From: an uncultured Alistipes sp.
GTDB taxonomy: Bacteria; Bacteroidota; Bacteroidia; Bacteroidales; Rikenellaceae
DNA: 64,000 bases
Assembly (NCBI GenBank): GCA_900544265.1
Contig: UQUQ01000004.1
Coordinates: forward strand, 67,658 to 131,657
Direction: 5' to 3'
The first letter of the stretch is position 1. Every line of letters begins with the position of its first letter. The translations under genes and the position numbers were made by a program. This document shows positions 26,276 through 36,100 of this stretch, piece by piece. Under the pieces are notes generated by a model. That model saw only the letters and a list, made by a program, of their open reading frames with translations. It was not told where the DNA came from and searched no databases.

Positions 26276-26530
26276 GGCCCGACAGGGGGGGGGCAACACG
26301 AAGGGAGCAACCCAATGGAGGAGGGATGGCGCACGGAAGCGGCGTGATCTCCAGCCCGACCGGGGGCGCGCAACGGGGCGACAACGGGAACAACGCAACG
26401 GGGCGGCGCAACGGGGCGGCGCAACGGAGAGGGGAAGCGGAAACGGCATGCTCCCCGGCCCGGCGGATGCGGCGCAACAAGGGCGGTGCAACGAGGGCCG
26501 CACAACGGGGGCAACCCGACGGAAGCTCCC
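26276..26530. repeat. G-rich degenerate repeat tract in a 430-bp intergenic region
   Basis: The gap 26269-26702 has no credible gene. It opens with nine G in a row (26285-26293). It then carries a degenerate repeat around CAACGGGGCGGCG: two adjacent exact 13-bp copies at 26396-26408 and 26409-26421, flanked by partial copies from 26371, 26382, 26391 and 26422. Open frames across it encode biased, low-complexity peptides. It ends in the terminator at 26550 and the malQ promoter. Confidence 0.6.
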
Positions 26531-26549
26531 CATGAAAACGACACAACGG

Positions 26550-26579
26550 ACCGGACGGTTTGCACCGTCCGGTTTTTTT
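26550..26579 (+). terminator. Rho-independent terminator upstream of malQ
   Basis: Perfect stem ACCGGACGG / CCGTCCGGT with a 6-nt loop and a run of seven T. It ends whatever transcript crosses the G-rich tract, isolating malQ. Confidence 0.9.
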
Positions 26580-26644
26580 GCGCCGTTTTGCGGTATGGCC
26601 CAAAAATTTCGCACCGCGCATGCCGCGAATTCGGACGGATTTTT

Positions 26645-26652
26645 TAATTTTG
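26645..26652 (+). promoter_or_regulatory. -7 promoter box for malQ
   Basis: TAATTTTG, a TAnnTTTG match 50 bp upstream of the malQ ATG at 26703. Confidence 0.55.
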
Positions 26653-26702
26653 CATACCGCTACCCGAATACCCGAATCGAATCAAAACGACATACCTGTC
26701 CT

Positions 26703-29318
26703 ATGAAAATCGTTTTCAGCATCGAATACCGTACCCGATGGGGCGAGCAGCTGGTTTTGCGCATCGGACGCCGGCGCATCGAAATGCAGTACGCCGACAA
26801 CGGAATCTGGCGCGCGACCCTTGCGAAGGCCGATGCGTCGCAGCCGCTGGAGTACCTCTACGAGGTGGAAGCGGAGGGCGTCTGCCGCCGCCGCGAATGG
26901 GCGCCGCACACGTTGCAGCTGCCCGAAGGCATGGCTCCGGCGACGCTCCGTATCCGCGACCGCTGGCAGGACATCCCCGCCGACCGACCGTTCCACACGT
27001 CGGCCTTCTCGCGGGGTATCTTCTCCCGCGAGGCGGAACACCTCCACGCGGCCGCAACACGGAAGGGACGGCGCGGCAACATCCTGCTCCGCACGGCCCA
27101 GGCGCAGCTGCGCCCCGACGAGGTGCTGGCCATCGCCGGCAGCGGCCGCGAACTGGGCGACTGGAAACAGGTGCTGCCGCTGGACGACACCCGCTTTCCC
27201 GAGTGGTCGCTCGCGCTGACCGTCACGCGCCGCTTCGAGTACAAGTACCTGATCGCCGACCGCCGGACCCTCACCCCGATCATCTGGGAGGAGGGGCCCA
27301 ACCGCACCTGGTCCGATCTGCCGGCCGAGGGCGAGGCCGTCGTCGACGCCACGACCGTCCCGCAGATTCCCGAACGCCGCTGGCGCGGCGCCGGCACGGC
27401 CATTCCGGTCTTCTCGCTCCGCTCGGACAAGGACTTCGGCATCGGCGAATTTCCCGACCTCAAGCTGCTGGTCGACTGGGCCGCGGCCACGGGGCAGCGT
27501 ATCCTGCAGCTGCTGCCGATCAACGACACGACGATGACCGGCACGTGGGAGGACTCCTATCCCTACAACGCCAACTCGACCTTCGCGCTGCATCCGCAGT
27601 TCCTGCGTCTGACGGAGGCGGGCGTCGAGGAGAACGACGAATACCGCCGCCTGCGCGACGAGCTGAACGCCCTGCCCGAGGTGGACTACGAACGGGTCAA
27701 CCGCACGAAGAACGACCTGCTGCGCAAGGCCTTCGCGCGCCACGGCGCCCGCACGGCCGCACGCCGCGACTACAAGGAGTTCATGGAGGCCAACCGCGAG
27801 TGGCTGCTGCCCTACGCCGCCTTCCGCACGCTGCGCGACGACTACGGCACGGCCGACTTCTCGCGCTGGGGCGACTACGCCCGCTTCGACCGCAAGAAGA
27901 TCGAGGCCTTCTGCCTCGAGCGGCGCAACGACGTGGCCTTCCACTGCTACGTGCAGTACCACCTACACCTCCAGCTCTCCGAGGCGTGCCGCTACGCCCA
28001 CAGCCGCGGCATTGTGCTGAAGGGCGACCTGCCGATCGGCATCAGCCGCACGAGCGTCGACGCCTGGCAGTCGCCGCGCCTGTTCCACCTCGATTCGCAG
28101 GCCGGAGCGCCGCCCGACGCCTTCTCGGCCTCGGGACAGAACTGGGGACTTCCGACCTACAACTGGGAGCGCATGGCCCAGGACAACTACGCCTGGTGGC
28201 GCGCCCGTCTGAAGAAGATGTCGGAGTATTTCGACGCCTACCGCATCGACCACATCCTCGGGTTCTTCCGCATCTGGGAGATTCCCGCCGACGCCGTGCA
28301 CGGCCTGCTTGGACACTTCAACCCCGCGATGCCCTACTCGGCCGAGGAGCTGCGCAACGTCGGCTTCGAGATGGACGACGACCGCTTCACGGCACCGCAC
28401 ACCGACGACTGGATCCTGGACACGCTCTTCGGCGACCTGGCCGGCGAAGTGCGCACGAAATACCTCCGCAACGGACGGCTCATCCCCGCCTTCGCCACGC
28501 AGCGCAAGATCGCCGAGCGTCTGCCGGGCGACGACGACCGCACGAAACGGCTGCGCGAGGGACTCATGGCGCTGCTCGAGGACGTGCTCTTCGTCAAGGA
28601 CCCGCGCCGCAAGGGGTACTACCACCCGCGTATCGGCGCCCAGACGACCTGCGCCTTCCGGCTGCTCGCCGACTGGCAGCAGGCGGCCTTCAACCGGCTG
28701 CACGACGACTTCTTCTACCGCCGTCACGACCGCTTCTGGCAGGAGTCGGCCCTGCGCAAGCTGCCCGTGCTGCTCACGGCCACCGACATGCTCGCCTGCG
28801 GCGAGGACCTCGGCATGATCCCCGACTGCGTACCCGAGACGATGCGCATGCTGCAGATTCTCTCGCTCGAAATCCAGCGCATGCCCAAGTCGCCGGCCGA
28901 GACCTTTGCCGATCCGGCCCGCTACCCCTACCTCTCGGTCTGCACCACCTCGACGCACGACATGAATCCGCTGCGCGCCTGGTGGGAGGAGGACCGCACC
29001 GTCACGGCGCGCTTCTACCGCGAGGTACTGCACGGCGAGGGCGACGTACCCTGGTTCTGCGAACCGTGGATCTGCCGCCGCATCATCGAGATGCACCTCG
29101 CCTCCCCGTCGATGTTCACGATCCTGCCCCTGCAGGACTGGCTCTCGATGGACGGCTCGCTGCGCTTCCGCATGCCCGACAAGGAGCGCATCAACATCCC
29201 GGCCATTCCCCGCTACTACTGGCGCTACCGCATGCACCTGACGCTCGAACGGCTGATCGGCGAGGAGGACTTCAACACGACGCTGCGCGACATGATTGCC
29301 GTCAGCGGCCGCCGCTGA
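26703..29318 (+). CDS. malQ: 4-Alpha-glucanotransferase (GH77) with N-terminal CBM20 modules
   Basis: An 871-residue cytoplasmic amylomaltase that disproportionates maltodextrins, releasing glucose and longer chains. Two starch-binding CBM20-type modules come first: residues about 1-100 (IVFSIEYRTRWGEQLVL, LEYLYEVE) and about 115-215 (GSGRELGDWKQVLPLDD, FEYKYLIADR). The GH77 barrel follows: IPVFSLRSDKDFGIGEF, SYPYNANSTFALHP, GDLPIGISRTSVDAWQSP, DAYRIDHILGFFRIWEIP with the nucleophile Asp, and CGEDLGMIPDCVPETM with the acid/base Glu, then TSTHDMNPLRAWWEE. This is the DPE2-like form known in Bacteroidetes and plants. No signal peptide. It stands alone between two terminators, next to the sus-like locus whose oligosaccharides it would process. 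Confidence 0.95.
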   Translation: MKIVFSIEYRTRWGEQLVLRIGRRRIEMQYADNGIWRATLAKADASQPLEYLYEVEAEGVCRRREWAPHTLQLPEGMAPATLRIRDRWQDIPADRPFHTSAFSRGIFSREAEHLHAAATRKGRRGNILLRTAQAQLRPDEVLAIAGSGRELGDWKQVLPLDDTRFPEWSLALTVTRRFEYKYLIADRRTLTPIIWEEGPNRTWSDLPAEGEAVVDATTVPQIPERRWRGAGTAIPVFSLRSDKDFGIGEFPDLKLLVDWAAATGQRILQLLPINDTTMTGTWEDSYPYNANSTFALHPQFLRLTEAGVEENDEYRRLRDELNALPEVDYERVNRTKNDLLRKAFARHGARTAARRDYKEFMEANREWLLPYAAFRTLRDDYGTADFSRWGDYARFDRKKIEAFCLERRNDVAFHCYVQYHLHLQLSEACRYAHSRGIVLKGDLPIGISRTSVDAWQSPRLFHLDSQAGAPPDAFSASGQNWGLPTYNWERMAQDNYAWWRARLKKMSEYFDAYRIDHILGFFRIWEIPADAVHGLLGHFNPAMPYSAEELRNVGFEMDDDRFTAPHTDDWILDTLFGDLAGEVRTKYLRNGRLIPAFATQRKIAERLPGDDDRTKRLREGLMALLEDVLFVKDPRRKGYYHPRIGAQTTCAFRLLADWQQAAFNRLHDDFFYRRHDRFWQESALRKLPVLLTATDMLACGEDLGMIPDCVPETMRMLQILSLEIQRMPKSPAETFADPARYPYLSVCTTSTHDMNPLRAWWEEDRTVTARFYREVLHGEGDVPWFCEPWICRRIIEMHLASPSMFTILPLQDWLSMDGSLRFRMPDKERINIPAIPRYYWRYRMHLTLERLIGEEDFNTTLRDMIAVSGRR

Positions 29319-29335
29319 CTTTCCGCTCCGCAACA

Positions 29336-29375
29336 AAACGGCGGGACGATCCGAATGGGGGTCGTCCCGCCGTTT
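29336..29375. terminator. Bidirectional terminator between malQ and the response regulator
   Basis: Perfect 14-bp stem AAACGGCGGGACGA / TCGTCCCGCCGTTT with a 12-nt loop. T-runs are short, but the stem is very strong and lies between convergent genes. Confidence 0.75.
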
Positions 29376-29440
29376 ACCGTAGAGTAGTATATGAAGGCCG
29401 GACGCGACCGCCGGCCCGAAGCCGCCCGCAGCGGGGCAGG

Positions 29441-30193
29441 TCACGCCTCGCCCTCGAGCCAGCGCAGGAAATCGTCGACCCGCGACCGGCTCACGACCGG
29501 CTCGAAGGCCGGACGCGGCCGGGCCACGATCTTGAGCCGGTTGCCCTGATACTTCACGACGCTGACGATCGCCGGCATCGAGATGATGCAGTTGCGCGAA
29601 ATCCGGAAAAAGCGCTTCGCGTCGAGCTCCTCGGAGAGGATGTCCAGCGAGAGGTCCATCACGTAGCGGCTACCGTCGTTCGTCACCAGGTAGGTGTTCT
29701 TCTCCTCGGAGTAGAAATAGGCGATTTCCTCGCTCTTCACGGGCACGATCCGGTCGTTGAAGCGCACGATGTAGCGCTGCTTGTAGGCGCGCGGCGCACG
29801 GATGGCCGCCAGCAGCCGCTCGGCGTCGAAGCCCGCGTCGCGCTGCCGGCACCGCTCAACGGCCCGCTTCAGCGCCGCGGGGTCGATCGGCTTGAGCAGG
29901 TAGTCGATGCTGTTGACCTCGAAGGCCCGCACGGCATAGCTGTCGTAGGCGGTCGTCATGACGACGCGGGCCGAGACGTCGACCTGCCGGAAGATCTCGA
30001 AGCAGTCGCCGTCGGAGAGCTCCACATCCATGAAGATCACGTCGGCGGCGTTTCCCGGCGTGCGGAGCCACTCGACGGTCTCGCGCACCGAGCCGGTCGC
30101 ACCGACGATCTGCAGATCGGGATAGTGCTGCGTGAGCGCCCGCGCCAGGTTCTGCTGGGCCATGGGCTCGTCTTCAACGATCAATACTCTCAT
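29441..30193 (-). CDS. LytTR family response regulator
   Basis: A 250-residue two-component regulator. The receiver domain (1-120) has the acidic pocket in IVEDEPMAQQ, the phospho-acceptor D56 in VIFMDVELSDG, a conserved Thr in VMTTAYDSYAV and Lys in LLKPIDP. The C-terminal LytTR DNA-binding domain (about 145-248) shows RFNDRIVPVKSEEIAYFYSEEKNTYLV, split as RFNDRIVPVKSEEIA and YFYSEEKNTYLV, then FFRISRNCIISMPAI. It lies 9 bp downstream of its histidine kinase and between malQ and the sugar-uptake genes, so it is a good candidate regulator of the starch locus, in place of a SusR. That target is an inference. Confidence 0.92.
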   Translation of the reverse strand: MRVLIVEDEPMAQQNLARALTQHYPDLQIVGATGSVRETVEWLRTPGNAADVIFMDVELSDGDCFEIFRQVDVSARVVMTTAYDSYAVRAFEVNSIDYLLKPIDPAALKRAVERCRQRDAGFDAERLLAAIRAPRAYKQRYIVRFNDRIVPVKSEEIAYFYSEEKNTYLVTNDGSRYVMDLSLDILSEELDAKRFFRISRNCIISMPAIVSVVKYQGNRLKIVARPRPAFEPVVSRSRVDDFLRWLEGEA

Positions 30194-30202
30194 GGGATAG
30201 GC

Positions 30203-31582
30203 TTATAAGAGGGGTAAGGTGACACGGTATTGGGTTTCGGTTCGTTCGATCACGATCGGCCGGCCGGCCAGGTCGAGGTACTGCTGGCGAATGTAGTTCA
30301 GCCCCACATGCGTGGAGGAGGCCGACGCCGGGAGCTTGGGTCGCAGGTCGTTCGCGACGGTGACCGATTCGGCCGTCGCCGTGATGCGGATCACGAGCGG
30401 CGAGGCGGCGTCGACGGCGTTGTGCTTGATGGCATTCTCGATGAGCAGCTGCACGGAGCACGGGACGATGCTGCGCATGAGGGCCTCGTCGGCAAGGTCG
30501 GTCTCGACGCGGAAGCCGTCGGGAAAGCGGACCTGCAGCAGATCGACGTACATGCCGACGAAATCCATCTCCTCCTTCAGCCGCACGAGCGACTCCTGCT
30601 CGTTCTGAAGCATGTAGCGGTAGATGCCGGCCAGCTTGCGGATGTAGGCGCTGGCCTGCTCGGTGCGCTGTTCGCAGACCAGGCAGTCGAGGATGTTGAG
30701 CGAATTGAAGAGGAAATGGGGATTGACCTGCTGCTTGAGCTTCATGTAGAGGAACTGCGCCTGGTGGGTGCGGCCCCGCTCGACCCGCAGCACGGAGCGG
30801 ACGACAAGGGCGTAGTCGATCATGAAGATGAGCGAGTAGAGGGTCATCTCGACCAGCAGCGTGAGAATCGACAGCTGGAAGAACTCCCGCCACGAAAAGC
30901 TGCGGTCGAAGCCGAAGGGGAGGTGCAGTCCGGCAAGGAGCGCCACGCAGGCCGTCGTCAGCAGGACGAAAACCATCAGCAGCACCCCCTTGACGACGAC
31001 CGGCCGTTCGGCATGGCGCCGCATGTGGCGCACAAAGATGACGTTGACGCAGAGCAGGACGATGAGCGCCACGGAGTTCGAGGCGAGCAGATCGGCCATC
31101 CGGTAGAGCCGGTCGGCCGAGAACGACGGCGAGGCGAAGAGCTCGACGTAGGCCAGCCGCAGGACGAAGATCACCCCTACGGCCAGCAGCAGCAGCCCGA
31201 TGCGGGGATTCCACGTCGCCGGACGCTCCGACGCATCGCCGCGCCGCAGGAAGCGGGTGAACCAGTAGATGCCCCAGCCGAGGATCTCCGTGGTGAGGAA
31301 GGTCGAGACGGCATGCACGGCCAGGGGCGAGCGGACGATCCGCTCGATGAGCGCCGCACCGCCCGTGCCGAGCAGGTAACCGATCACGTTGACGACGATC
31401 ACGCACGAGGCCGTGAACTCGACGTTCAGGCCCCGTTTCAGGCAGATCAGCACGATCATCACGATGGTGAGCAGCGTCAGGACCAGTTCGTCGTGCACCC
31501 CCGCGACACGGCACAGCAGCGCCACCGCCGCGTGCAGCACGGCGAACAGATGGATGATTCCGGAGACCTTGAGCGAACGCAT
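30203..31582 (-). CDS. LytS-like membrane histidine kinase
   Basis: A 459-residue sensor kinase. The first 250 residues hold about seven transmembrane helices (IIHLFAVLHAAVALLC; LTLLTIVMIVLICL; CVIVVNVIGYLLG; IGLLLLAVGVIFVLRLAYV; SVALIVLLCVNVIFV; VLLMVFVLLTTACVALLAGL; LSILTLLVEMTLYSLIFMI). Then comes the His_kinase domain: LKQQVNPHFLFNSLNILDCLV with the phosphorylated His, a dimer-forming helix, and an HATPase region with VQLLIENAIKHNAV (N box). The end, GLNYIRQQYLDLAGRP, fits the C-terminal lid. I chose ATG 31582 (MRSLKVSGIIH) because a consensus promoter lies 41 bp upstream; the longer frame reads through it. No extracytoplasmic ligand domain is recognised, so the signal is unknown. Confidence 0.9.
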   Translation of the reverse strand: MRSLKVSGIIHLFAVLHAAVALLCRVAGVHDELVLTLLTIVMIVLICLKRGLNVEFTASCVIVVNVIGYLLGTGGAALIERIVRSPLAVHAVSTFLTTEILGWGIYWFTRFLRRGDASERPATWNPRIGLLLLAVGVIFVLRLAYVELFASPSFSADRLYRMADLLASNSVALIVLLCVNVIFVRHMRRHAERPVVVKGVLLMVFVLLTTACVALLAGLHLPFGFDRSFSWREFFQLSILTLLVEMTLYSLIFMIDYALVVRSVLRVERGRTHQAQFLYMKLKQQVNPHFLFNSLNILDCLVCEQRTEQASAYIRKLAGIYRYMLQNEQESLVRLKEEMDFVGMYVDLLQVRFPDGFRVETDLADEALMRSIVPCSVQLLIENAIKHNAVDAASPLVIRITATAESVTVANDLRPKLPASASSTHVGLNYIRQQYLDLAGRPIVIERTETQYRVTLPLL

Positions 31583-31622
31583 GACTGTCGGGTTTGCCGC
31601 CCCGGGGCGGCCTATGCTACAA

Positions 31623-31654
31623 TAAAGGTAGGCATTTCCGACGAAAAAAACAAA
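31623..31654 (-). promoter_or_regulatory. Promoter of the kinase-regulator operon
   Basis: On the minus strand TTTG (31651-31654), a 20-bp spacer and TACCTTTA (31623-31630). It fixes the kinase start at 31582. Confidence 0.6.
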
Positions 31655-31785
31655 TCCGCCGGGCAAACCGCTCGTCGGAAAAATCCCGCCGTTCGTCGCA
31701 TCCGACGCCCCGTTCGTCGCCCGGGAGTTCCGCAAATGGGATATTTTATTAAAATTTGTATGACCTAAAACAACCCGATACCCGA

Positions 31786-33096
31786 ATGAACAAGCCCAAA
31801 CTCTCCTTCTGGCAGATTTGGAACCTCAGCTTCGGCTTTCTCGGCGTACAGATCGGATATTCGCTTCAGAACTCCAATACGTCGAGCATCTTCGAATCGC
31901 TGGGAGCCGATGTCAGCCACCTCAGCTACTTCTGGCTTGCGGCGCCGATTGCCGGCATGATCGTCCAGCCGATCATCGGACTCTTCTCCGACGGCACGTG
32001 GACCCGCCTGGGCCGCCGCATCCCCTACATCCTCGGCGGATCGATCATCTCGACGCTCGCCCTGGCGCTCATGCCCAACTGTCCGCGCCTGCTGGCCTTC
32101 GCCCCGCTGGCCATGGGGGCCTTCATCCTGCTCTTCATGGACCTCTCGTTCAACGTCACGATGCAGCCCTTCCGGGCGCTGGTGGCCGACATGCTCGACG
32201 ATTCGCAGAAGACGCAGGGCTACGTCGTACAGACCTTCCTGATCAATCTGGGCGCCGTCATCGGAGCCATCCTGCCGCTGCTCATGACGCAGATGGGCGT
32301 CTCGGACGAAACCGTCCCGGGCCAGGTGCCGGCGCACATCGCCTACTCCTACTACATCGGCGGGGCGATCCTGCTGCTCACGGTCCTCGTCACCGCGTTC
32401 CGCACCCGCGAATACCCGCCCGAGGAGTTCGCCCGCTACAACGACATCCGCAAGGAGGAGAACGACGCCCCGCGTCCGGGCTTCCTCACGCTGCTGCGCA
32501 ACGTACCGCAGGCGATGGTCCGTCTCGGCATCACGCAATTCTTCTCCTGGGCGGCACTCTTCCTCATGTGGACCTACCTCAAACCCGCCATCACGGGCGT
32601 CGTCACCGACCCGTCGGGGGCGATGCTCTCCGACGGCGCCACGCAGACATGGGTCGGCGTGCTGAACGGCACCTATCCGATTCCGGCCTGCATCGCGGCG
32701 CTCTTCCTCAGCCGCATCGCCGCTCGCTGGGGCAACAAGCCCGTCTACGCCGTCTGCCTGCTGGCCGGCGCCGCCGGCTTTGCCGGGTTGTGCCTGCTGC
32801 ACGACCAGTATGCGCTGATGCTCCCGATGGTGGGCATCGGCATCGCCTGGGCCGGCATTCTCGCCATGCCCTACGCCATCCTCTCGCGTGCCGTCGAACC
32901 GCGCCACATGGGGGTCTACATGGGCATCTTCAACTTCACGATCACCATCCCGCAGATCGTCATCGGACTCACGGGCGGCGCCATCGTCAAGTACTGCTTC
33001 GGCAGCGAGGCGATCTGGATGCTCGCCCTGGCCGGGCTCTTCATGCTGCTGGCCGCCCTCTCCGTCGGGTTCGTGCGCGAAGAGCGGGCCCGCTGA
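31786..33096 (+). CDS. MFS sugar transporter (SLC45/GPH-like), probable maltose/maltodextrin symporter
   Basis: A 436-residue inner-membrane protein with 12 predicted helices. Early residues SFWQIWNLSFGFLGVQIGYSLQNSNTSSIF (pieces: SFWQIWNLSFGFLGVQIGYS, LQNSNTSSIFESLGA) and the loop GLFSDGTWTRLGRRIPYILGG match the Bacteroidetes MFS group found in starch and other glycan loci, related to SLC45 and GPH sugar:cation symporters. The first helix pair and the RLGRR.P.I motif are intact. It is followed 48 bp later by susC, so it is almost certainly the first gene of the sus-like operon. Its job would be to carry maltose or short maltodextrins from the periplasm to the cytoplasm, where MalQ and the ROK kinase act. 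A poor TAnnTTTG match sits in the TTAAAATTTG stretch upstream. Confidence 0.88.
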   Translation: MNKPKLSFWQIWNLSFGFLGVQIGYSLQNSNTSSIFESLGADVSHLSYFWLAAPIAGMIVQPIIGLFSDGTWTRLGRRIPYILGGSIISTLALALMPNCPRLLAFAPLAMGAFILLFMDLSFNVTMQPFRALVADMLDDSQKTQGYVVQTFLINLGAVIGAILPLLMTQMGVSDETVPGQVPAHIAYSYYIGGAILLLTVLVTAFRTREYPPEEFARYNDIRKEENDAPRPGFLTLLRNVPQAMVRLGITQFFSWAALFLMWTYLKPAITGVVTDPSGAMLSDGATQTWVGVLNGTYPIPACIAALFLSRIAARWGNKPVYAVCLLAGAAGFAGLCLLHDQYALMLPMVGIGIAWAGILAMPYAILSRAVEPRHMGVYMGIFNFTITIPQIVIGLTGGAIVKYCFGSEAIWMLALAGLFMLLAALSVGFVREERAR

Positions 33097-33144
33097 TCCG
33101 AACCGAAAAAACCTACTTGTATCATAAACCAACCAAAAATCCTT

Positions 33145-36100
33145 ATGAAAAAACTTTTGACTATGTGTGTGGGCATCTTGCTGGCCAGCTTGATTACCCC
33201 CCCCCTCACGCTGGCACAAAACGCCGGTTATGAGGTACAAGGCGTAGTTGTCGACAAGTCGGGAATGCCCGTTCTGGGCGCCACGGTGGTCGAAAAGGGC
33301 ACGACCAACGGTGTCTCGACAGGCATCGACGGCGACTATGCCATCCGCGTGGCTTCGCCCGAATCGGTCATCGAAGTCAGCTACGTCGGTTACAAGACCG
33401 TCACGCTGGTGGCCTCCTCGACGCTGCTTCAGCACCTGACGCTCGAAGAGGATGCCATGGGCATCGACGACGTCGTGGTCATCGGCTACGGTACGGTCAA
33501 GAAGAACGACATGACCGGTTCGGTCGTGGCGATCAAGGCCGAGGAGCTGAACCGCGGTGCCGTCGTTTCGGCCCAGGACATGCTCAAGGGCAAGGTCCCG
33601 GGCGTGCACATCATCCCCGGTGACGGCGGTCCCGGCTCGGGCTCCACGATCCGCATCCGCGGTGCCGCGTCGCTCAACGCCTCGAACGACCCGCTGATTG
33701 TCATCGACGGCGTGCCCATCGCCTCGGACGGCGGCGCCGGCATGGCCAACCCGCTCGAGACGATCAACCCGAACGATATCGAGTCGTTCACCGTGCTGAA
33801 GGACGCTTCGGCCGCCGCAATCTACGGTTCGCGCGCCTCGAACGGCGTCATCATGATTACCACGAAGAAGGGCAAGGGCAACACCCCGCGCGTCTCGTAC
33901 AGCGGCAGCGTGAGCGTCCAGACCAACTCCGACGAGCTGCCCGTCTTCTCGCCCGCCGAGTTCCGGGACTATGTCGACCGCGTCTTCCCCGTCGGCACCG
34001 AAACGGGTGACAAGGTGCGCACCATGATGGGCGACAAGAACACCAACTGGCAGGATTTGATCTTCCGCACGGCCATCTCGCACGACCACAACGTCAGCGT
34101 CATCGGCAACATCGACGACCGCATGCCCTACCGCGCTTCGGTGGGCTACACCAACCAGCAGGGTACGCTCGAGACCTCGAAGTACGAGCGCGGAACCCTC
34201 GACCTGAGCCTCTCGCCCAACTTCTTCGACAAGCACCTGACGGTCAATCTCAACGCCAAGGGCGTGGTGACCTCGCAGCAGTATGCCGACGGCGGTGTCG
34301 TGGGCTCGGCCGCCTTCTTCAACCCCACGGTCGATCCCTACTGGCGCAACGAGGACGGCACGATCGACTACACGACGACCAACGGCTTCTGGAACTACGG
34401 CTCGGGCCGCGGCGAGGAGTTCACCCCCAACACGCTGGTGGGCGCCGGTCCGCTCTCGAAGCTCTATGACCGCGACAACTCGGCCCGCGCCAAGCGTTTC
34501 ATCGGCAACGCCCAGATCGACTACAAGGTACACGGATTCGAGGCCCTGCGCTTCAACCTCAACCTCGGCATGGACATCTCGTCGAGCAAGATCTACGACG
34601 GCGTGAATCCCGGATCGTTCCAGGCCTACACCGACACCGAGGCCCGCGGCTGGGGCCAGTACACCTGGACGACGAACTTCCGCCGCAACCACCTGCTGGA
34701 GTTCTACGCCAACTTCAACAAGGAGTGGGGCATCCACCACCTCGACGTGATGGCCGGTTATTCGTGGCAGCACTTCTACGCCTCGGACCACTCGGTGACC
34801 TACTTCAACGAGACCAAGGAGCAGAAGGGCGAGGATTCGCGCTATCCGTTCAACCGCCGCGAGTACTACCTGCTCTCCTTCTACGGGCGTATCAACTACT
34901 CGATCGCCTCGAAGTACCTGTTCACCTTCACGCTGCGTGACGACGCCTCGTCGCGTTTCTCGAAGGATACGCGCTGGGGTCTCTTCCCGTCGGCCGCCTT
35001 CGCCTGGAACATCGCCCAGGAGGACTTCCTCAAGGACGTGCGCGTACTCTCGGCCCTGAAGCTGCGCCTGGGCGCCGGACAGACCGGTCAGCAGGATATC
35101 GGCGACAACTACTACGCCCACCTGGCCCGCTACTCGATGTCGACCGACGTCTACAAGCAGTACAACATGGGCAACGCCGGCTACTCGTTCTACCTCACGC
35201 CTGCGGCCTATGACCCGAACATCAAGTGGGAGACCACGACGACCTACAACGTCGGTGTCGACTTCGGCTTCTTCGACGGCCGCATCAACGGTAGCATCGA
35301 CGCCTACCTGCGCCAGACGGACGACCTGCTCAACAGCGTCATCACCCCGATGGGCTCGAACTTCGGCAACACGGTCATGACCAACATCGGCTCGATGGAG
35401 AACCGCGGTCTGGAGTTCAACCTGAACCTCATCCCCGTGCAGACCGAGGACTGGAACCTCCAGATCGGCCTGAACGGCACGTTCCAGCACACGGAGTTCA
35501 CGAAGCTCAACAATACGGACGATCCCACCTACTCGATCCAGACGGGCGGTATCACGAAGGGTACGGGCAACCTGCTCCAGCGCCACATGGTGGGCTACGC
35601 TCCCTACACCTTCTACTGCTTCCAGCAGGTATACGACGAGAACGGCAATCCGATCCAGAACGCCCTGGTCGACCGCGACAAGGACGGCAAGATCACGCAG
35701 GCCGACCGTTACATGACCAACAAGAGCCCCAACCCTGACTTCTTCTACGGCATAAATCTCAAACTCACCTACAAGAACTGGGACTTCGGCTTCAACGGCC
35801 ACGGCTCGGTGGGCAACTGGGCCTTCAACGACTTCGCCTCGGCCAACTCGACCTCGAACCTCGACCTGAATGCCGGCAACCTGCCCAACTTCGCCAAGGT
35901 GGTCAACAAGACCGGCTTCACGAAGGCCAACAGCGGTGAGCAGTGGTATTCGGACTACTTCCTCGAGGATGCCTCGTTCTTCCGCATGGACGACATCAAC
36001 CTGGGTTACACGTTCAAGCAGATCGGCAGCTGGAAGGGTTCGCTCCGTCTGGCCGTCGGCGTGCAGAACGTCTTTGTCATCACGAACTACAGCGGCATCG

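Noticed and set aside
26326..26535. A 69-codon plus-strand frame in the G-rich tract
   Set aside because: The peptide is Gly/Arg/Asn-rich low complexity from the repeats and has no promoter of its own.
26448..26702. An upstream extension of malQ through the G-rich tract
   Set aside because: It crosses a strong terminator and the malQ promoter box, and the encoded stretch is unlike GH77 proteins.
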